Source of the DNA: Lysobacterales bacterium
GTDB taxonomy: Bacteria > Pseudomonadota > Gammaproteobacteria > Xanthomonadales > SZUA-5
DNA length: 7,292 bases
Assembly (NCBI GenBank): GCA_024710675.1
Contig: JANJUH010000080.1
Span: 1 to 7,292, forward strand
Reading direction: 5' to 3'
Program-made: the position numbers and the translations under genes
Shown: piece by piece, positions 4,949-7,292 of the stretch
Numbering within the stretch: position 1 is the first letter of the stretch
Layout: the number at the start of each line of letters is the position of its first letter
The notes under the pieces: model-generated
Told to the model about the DNA's origin: nothing
What the model saw: the letters and a program-made list of their open reading frames with translations, nothing else
Databases searched by the model: none

Positions 4949-4957
4949 CATGGCAGC
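4929..4957. promoter_or_regulatory. 8-bp dyad overlapping the hrcA heat-shock promoter
   Basis: GCTGCCAT and ATGGCAGC are perfect 8-bp inverted arms separated by 13 bp. Their placement across the -10 region and predicted start site is where a repressor would sit. They are not the CIRCE sequence (TTAGCACTC-N9-GAGTGCTAA). Either an unrelated repressor site or a 5'-end RNA hairpin is possible. Confidence 0.4.
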
Positions 4958-4987
4958 AAAGATGCACACTCGAGGCGCGAGAAGAGC

Positions 4988-5156
4988 TTTGGTCCGCAAA
5001 GGACGCAAAGAACGCAAAGGAAGAGAAGGGCAAAGGCTGGTTCCTGCCATCATTGCCTGTGATCAAGGGACTCCTGTTGAACCACTAGGGGTGGATGGGG
5101 CAGATCCGCCTCTTTCTGTGCTTTCTTTGCGGCCTTCGCGTCCTTTGCGGACAAAA
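4988..5156. repeat. 169-bp MITE-like element with 36-bp terminal inverted repeats
   Basis: Ends 4988-5023 and 5121-5156 are inverted copies matching at 31 of 36 positions, including a perfect 15-bp core (4992-5006 and 5138-5152). The left end is itself three tandem 9-mers, CGCAAAGRA (4995-5021). The 97-bp interior has no ORF and includes a smaller inverted pair TGGTTC/GAACCA (5038-5043, 5079-5084). It lies in the otherwise empty recN-hrcA gap (4854-5183), whose remaining content is the two promoter candidates and a GC-rich stretch. No transposase and no certain target-site duplication are seen. Confidence 0.7.
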
Positions 5157-5183
5157 TGAGTTTCTCCAACCCCAGAACCCGTA

Positions 5184-6209
5184 GTGAAAACCCTAGACGC
5201 CCGTTCCCGCCGCCTGCTCCGCGACCTGATCGCCCGCTACATCGAGGCTGGCGAGCCGGTGGCGTCGGGATTGCTCGCGCGCGAGTGCGGGCTCGACCTG
5301 TCGCCGGCGACGGTGCGCAACGTGCTGTCGGAGCTCGAGGCCGATGGCTTCCTGCGCTCGCCGCACACCTCGGCCGGGCGGGTGCCGACGGCCCAGGGTT
5401 ACCGGCTCTACGTCGATTCGTTGATCGAGATCGAGACGCCGGCGCCGCTGGTCGATGCGATCCATGCCCGGCTGCCGGCCAGCGCAACGCCCGACCAGGT
5501 CTTGCGTAGCGCCAGTCGACTGCTGTCCGAACTGACCGGCTGTGCCGGGATCGTGTCGGTGCCGCGGCGTGACCAGCTATTGCTCAGGCAGATCGAGTTC
5601 GTTCCGCTCGATGAGCGGCGGCTGCTGGTGATCCTGGTGTTCGCCGATGGCCAGGTGCAGAACCGCCTGGTCCAGGTCGAACGGGCGCCCAGTCCCGAGA
5701 TGCTGCTGCGCGCCGCGCGTGTGCTGAGTGAGCGTTTCGCCGGTCGCACGCTGGCCGATGCCCGCGGGGCCCTGGGCGCCGAAATCGCTGCACTGGAACG
5801 CAACCTCTCGGCGGCGGCGGAGCCGATGCTCGATGTGGCGGGCTCGGCGATGGCCGGCGAGCGTGAGGCGGAGCTGCTGGTGGCGGGCGAGGCCAGGCTC
5901 GCGGCCTGCGCCGAATTGGTGGATGCGCGTCGCCTGCAGGAGGTCCTCGCCGCGCTGGAGCAGCAGCGCGATGTGCTGGCGCTGGTCGAACGCACGCTGG
6001 CGGCGGACGACGTGCGCCTCTTCATCGGTGAGGAGTCCGGCTTCCAGCCGCTGGCCGGCTGTGCGGTGGTGACAGCCCCGTACCGGCGCGGAACGACGCC
6101 GATTGGCGTGCTCGGCGTGATCGGGCCAACCCGGATCGACTACCAGCGGGTGATCCCGGTGGTTCGGGCGACGGCCGAAGCGGTAGGCCAACTCTTGAAT
6201 CCGGTCTGA
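5184..6209 (+). CDS. hrcA: Heat-inducible transcription repressor HrcA
   Basis: HrcA represses chaperone genes by binding CIRCE operators and depends on GroEL for activity. The product is 341 aa, a normal length. The N-terminal winged helix is clear: LDARSRRLLRDLIARYIEAG, LDLSPATVRNVLSELEADGF and SPHTSAGRVPTAQGYRLYVD (residues 1-77). The GAF-like and dimerisation part ends in IGEESGFQPLAGCAVVTAPY, GVLGVIGPTRIDYQRVIPVV and ATAEAVGQLLNPV. The only reasonable start is GTG at 5184; no Shine-Dalgarno is visible ahead of it. It heads an operon with grpE (46 bp apart) and dnaK. The predicted heat-shock promoter is 230 nt upstream, with the inverted-repeat element between, so the leader would contain a long hairpin. 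No CIRCE lies ahead of it or of its neighbours. Confidence 0.95.
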   Translation: MKTLDARSRRLLRDLIARYIEAGEPVASGLLARECGLDLSPATVRNVLSELEADGFLRSPHTSAGRVPTAQGYRLYVDSLIEIETPAPLVDAIHARLPASATPDQVLRSASRLLSELTGCAGIVSVPRRDQLLLRQIEFVPLDERRLLVILVFADGQVQNRLVQVERAPSPEMLLRAARVLSERFAGRTLADARGALGAEIAALERNLSAAAEPMLDVAGSAMAGEREAELLVAGEARLAACAELVDARRLQEVLAALEQQRDVLALVERTLAADDVRLFIGEESGFQPLAGCAVVTAPYRRGTTPIGVLGVIGPTRIDYQRVIPVVRATAEAVGQLLNPV

Positions 6210-6222
6210 GTGCCCCCAATCT
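6194..6222 (+). promoter_or_regulatory. Candidate heat-shock (sigma-32) promoter for grpE
   Basis: CTTGAAT (6194-6200), a 13-nt spacer and CCCCAATCT (6214-6222) match the sigma-32 consensus well. The -35 element is inside the last codons of hrcA and the TGA (6207-6209) is in the spacer. Transcription would begin near 6228, placing the AGGAG ribosome site (6244-6248) in a leader of about 28 nt. Confidence 0.65.
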
Positions 6223-6255
6223 TCGGCGGATCGAATGATTCGCAGGAGATGCACC

Positions 6256-6795
6256 ATGCAGGGCACGCCGGAGCAGGGCGCAGGCAACGTAGAGGCCGAG
6301 GGCTTCGGCCCGGCCGCCGGAGAGCAGGCCGCATTCGAGGCCGAGATCGCCGCTTTGCAGCAGCGCGTCGCCGATCTGGAGGGCACTCTGCTGCGCGAGC
6401 GTGCCGAGGCCGAGAATCAGCGCAAGCGCTGGTTGCGCGAGTTCGAACAGGCCCGCAAATACGGTGTCGAGCGCCTGCTGGGCGACCTCCTGCCGGTGCT
6501 CGACAGCCTCGAGCAGGGCATCAAGGCCGCCGAGGCGCCGGGCGCGGGCATCGACAGCCTGCGCCAGGGCGCCGACATGACGCTGAAGCTGCTGCTGAAG
6601 GCCGGCGAAAGCCATGGTCTGGGCGCCGTCGATCCTCAGGGGCAGCCCTTCGACCCCGAGGCGCACCAGGCCATGGGCATGCAGCCATCGAGCGAGGTGG
6701 CTGCCGACCATGTGCTGGCGGTGTTGCAGAAGGGCTACCGCCTGCACGATCGCCTCGTCCGGCCGGCGCTGGTGATCGTCAGCCAGGGCGGCTGA
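6256..6795 (+). CDS. grpE: Nucleotide exchange factor GrpE
   Basis: GrpE is the dimeric exchange factor that releases ADP from DnaK and acts as a thermosensor in the DnaK-DnaJ-GrpE chaperone cycle. The product has 179 residues, within the family range. After a disordered acidic start (1-26) comes a coiled-coil dimerisation helix (about 27-68: AEIAALQQRVADLE, RAEAENQRKRWLREFEQARK). The four-helix region YGVERLLGDLLPVLDSLEQG (69-88) follows, then the C-terminal beta domain with FDPEAHQAMGMQPS and VLAVLQKGYRLHDRLVRPAL. The ATG at 6256 is chosen because AGGAG (6244-6248) stands 7 nt ahead; an in-frame ATG at 6235 lacks such a site. It follows hrcA by 46 bp and precedes dnaK by 106 bp, with a heat-shock type promoter on each side. 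Confidence 0.97.
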   Translation: MQGTPEQGAGNVEAEGFGPAAGEQAAFEAEIAALQQRVADLEGTLLRERAEAENQRKRWLREFEQARKYGVERLLGDLLPVLDSLEQGIKAAEAPGAGIDSLRQGADMTLKLLLKAGESHGLGAVDPQGQPFDPEAHQAMGMQPSSEVAADHVLAVLQKGYRLHDRLVRPALVIVSQGG

Positions 6796-6815
6796 ACAAA
6801 TTCCCATTGGCGGGA

Positions 6816-6845
6816 CTTGGGCATTGCCGGTCCCGTCCCCACATA
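6816..6845 (+). promoter_or_regulatory. Candidate heat-shock (sigma-32) promoter for dnaK
   Basis: CTTGGGC (6816-6822), a 14-nt spacer and CCCCACATA (6837-6845) fit the sigma-32 pattern, with a weaker -35 than the grpE promoter. The start would be near 6851, about 50 nt before the dnaK ATG. The new 5' end would carry CGGGG-CGAGT-CCCCG (6856-6870), a 5-bp hairpin. A second dyad, CGGGAC (6811-6816) with GTCCCG (6830-6835), overlaps the -35 element and spacer. Confidence 0.55.
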
Positions 6846-6901
6846 GCGACGCAGACGGGGCGAGTCCCCGAATCCCATTCGAGATCCAAGGAGCGAACCC
6901 C

Positions 6902-7292
6902 ATGGGCAAGATCATCGGCATCGACCTCGGCACCACCAATTCCTGCGTCGCCATCATCGATGGTGGCTCAGCCAAGGTCATCGAGAATTCCGAGGGCGAT
7001 CGCACCACGCCCTCGATCGTCGCCTTCACCAAGGATGGCGAGGTGCTGGTCGGTGCGCCCGCCAAGCGCCAGGCGGTGACCAACCCGAAGAACACGCTGT
7101 ATGCCGTCAAGCGCCTGATCGGTCGCAAGTTCTCCGAGCAGGTCGTGCAGAAGGACATCGATCTCGTGCCCTATACGATTGCCGAGGCGGACAACGGTGA
7201 CGCCTGGATCGAGGCGCAGGGCAAGAAGATGGCCCCGCCCGAGGTGTCGGCGCGCGTGCTGATGAAGATGAAGAAGACCGCCGAGGACTTCC
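6902..7292 (+). CDS. dnaK: Chaperone DnaK (Hsp70), N-terminal 130 residues, cut by window edge
   Basis: DnaK is the cytoplasmic Hsp70 ATPase that folds nascent and heat-damaged proteins with DnaJ and GrpE. The first 130 codons of about 640 are present, all in the actin-like nucleotide-binding domain. The phosphate-1 loop IGIDLGTTNSCVAI (5-18) comes first, then SEGDRTTPSIVAFT, VGAPAKRQAVTNPKNT and YAVKRLIGRKFS. The segment PPEVSARVLMKMKKTAEDF follows just before the edge. The ATG at 6902 has a strong AAGGAG (6888-6893) 8 nt ahead. It closes the visible hrcA-grpE-dnaK order; dnaJ would be expected beyond the window. The 106-bp gap after grpE carries its own heat-shock type promoter. Confidence 0.98.
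   Translation, partial: MGKIIGIDLGTTNSCVAIIDGGSAKVIENSEGDRTTPSIVAFTKDGEVLVGAPAKRQAVTNPKNTLYAVKRLIGRKFSEQVVQKDIDLVPYTIAEADNGDAWIEAQGKKMAPPEVSARVLMKMKKTAEDF

Noticed and set aside
4854..4960. LexA (SOS) box for recN
   Set aside because: No CTG-N10-CAG or comparable palindrome overlaps the candidate recN promoter.
3162..5159. A 665-codon open frame on the plus strand across recN
   Set aside because: It is antisense to a complete, motif-bearing recN. Long antisense frames are common in GC-rich DNA, and its translation shows no recognisable domain.
4854..5183. CIRCE operator for HrcA
   Set aside because: I looked for TTAGCACTC-N9-GAGTGCTAA and close variants here and ahead of grpE and dnaK; only short unrelated fragments such as CTCG-N4-CGAG at 4969-4980 appear.
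6022..7158. A 378-codon open frame on the minus strand
   Set aside because: It runs antisense through the end of hrcA, all of grpE and the start of dnaK, whose own frames are unmistakable.

Overview
The window looks like chromosomal backbone DNA from a GC-rich gammaproteobacterium. The gene order and protein types fit the Pseudomonas/Xanthomonadales side of the class: smpB, then ratA-rnfH, then bamE divergent from a Pseudomonas-type fur, then recN, then hrcA-grpE-dnaK. The species cannot be named from this sequence alone. I see no phage, plasmid, IS transposase, CRISPR, rRNA or tRNA genes.

Layout. Positions 1-267 (minus) hold the N-terminal end of aconitase (acnA). Divergent from it is a 50-residue membrane protein of the DUF5989 type (424-576, plus). 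smpB (817-1296, minus) is divergent from the overlapping pair ratA-rnfH (about 1375-2140, plus). The 3' end of rnfH runs 64 bp into the convergent bamE gene (2077-2430, minus). bamE is divergent from fur (2518-2946, plus), which converges on recN (3177-4853, minus). A 330-bp gap separates recN from the heat-shock operon: hrcA (5184-6209), grpE (6256-6795) and the start of dnaK (6902 to the end), all plus.

How the genes work together. The right third is a chaperone operon: a repressor, the nucleotide exchange factor and the Hsp70. I find a heat-shock (sigma-32) type promoter match ahead of each of the three genes, with spacers of 13-14 nt, and no CIRCE operator. The centre groups housekeeping genes: trans-translation (SmpB), a START-domain protein and its RnfH partner, an outer-membrane assembly lipoprotein (BamE), the iron regulator (Fur) and a DNA-repair ATPase (RecN). 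The grouping is a familiar conserved neighbourhood rather than one pathway.

The less ordinary content is in the gaps. The two convergent gaps (577-816 and 2947-3176) each carry a copy, in opposite orientations, of one 74-bp double-hairpin element. Both copies are bracketed by AGTGGYR heptamer arrays that face inward and, at three of four ends, begin at or close to a stop codon. The recN-hrcA gap carries a 169-bp element with 36-bp imperfect terminal inverted repeats, lying between the proposed heat-shock promoter and the hrcA start. The bamE-fur gap holds three 7-bp half-sites at exact 11-bp intervals. I found no wholly new gene system; the repeats and the regulatory layout are the parts worth a second look.
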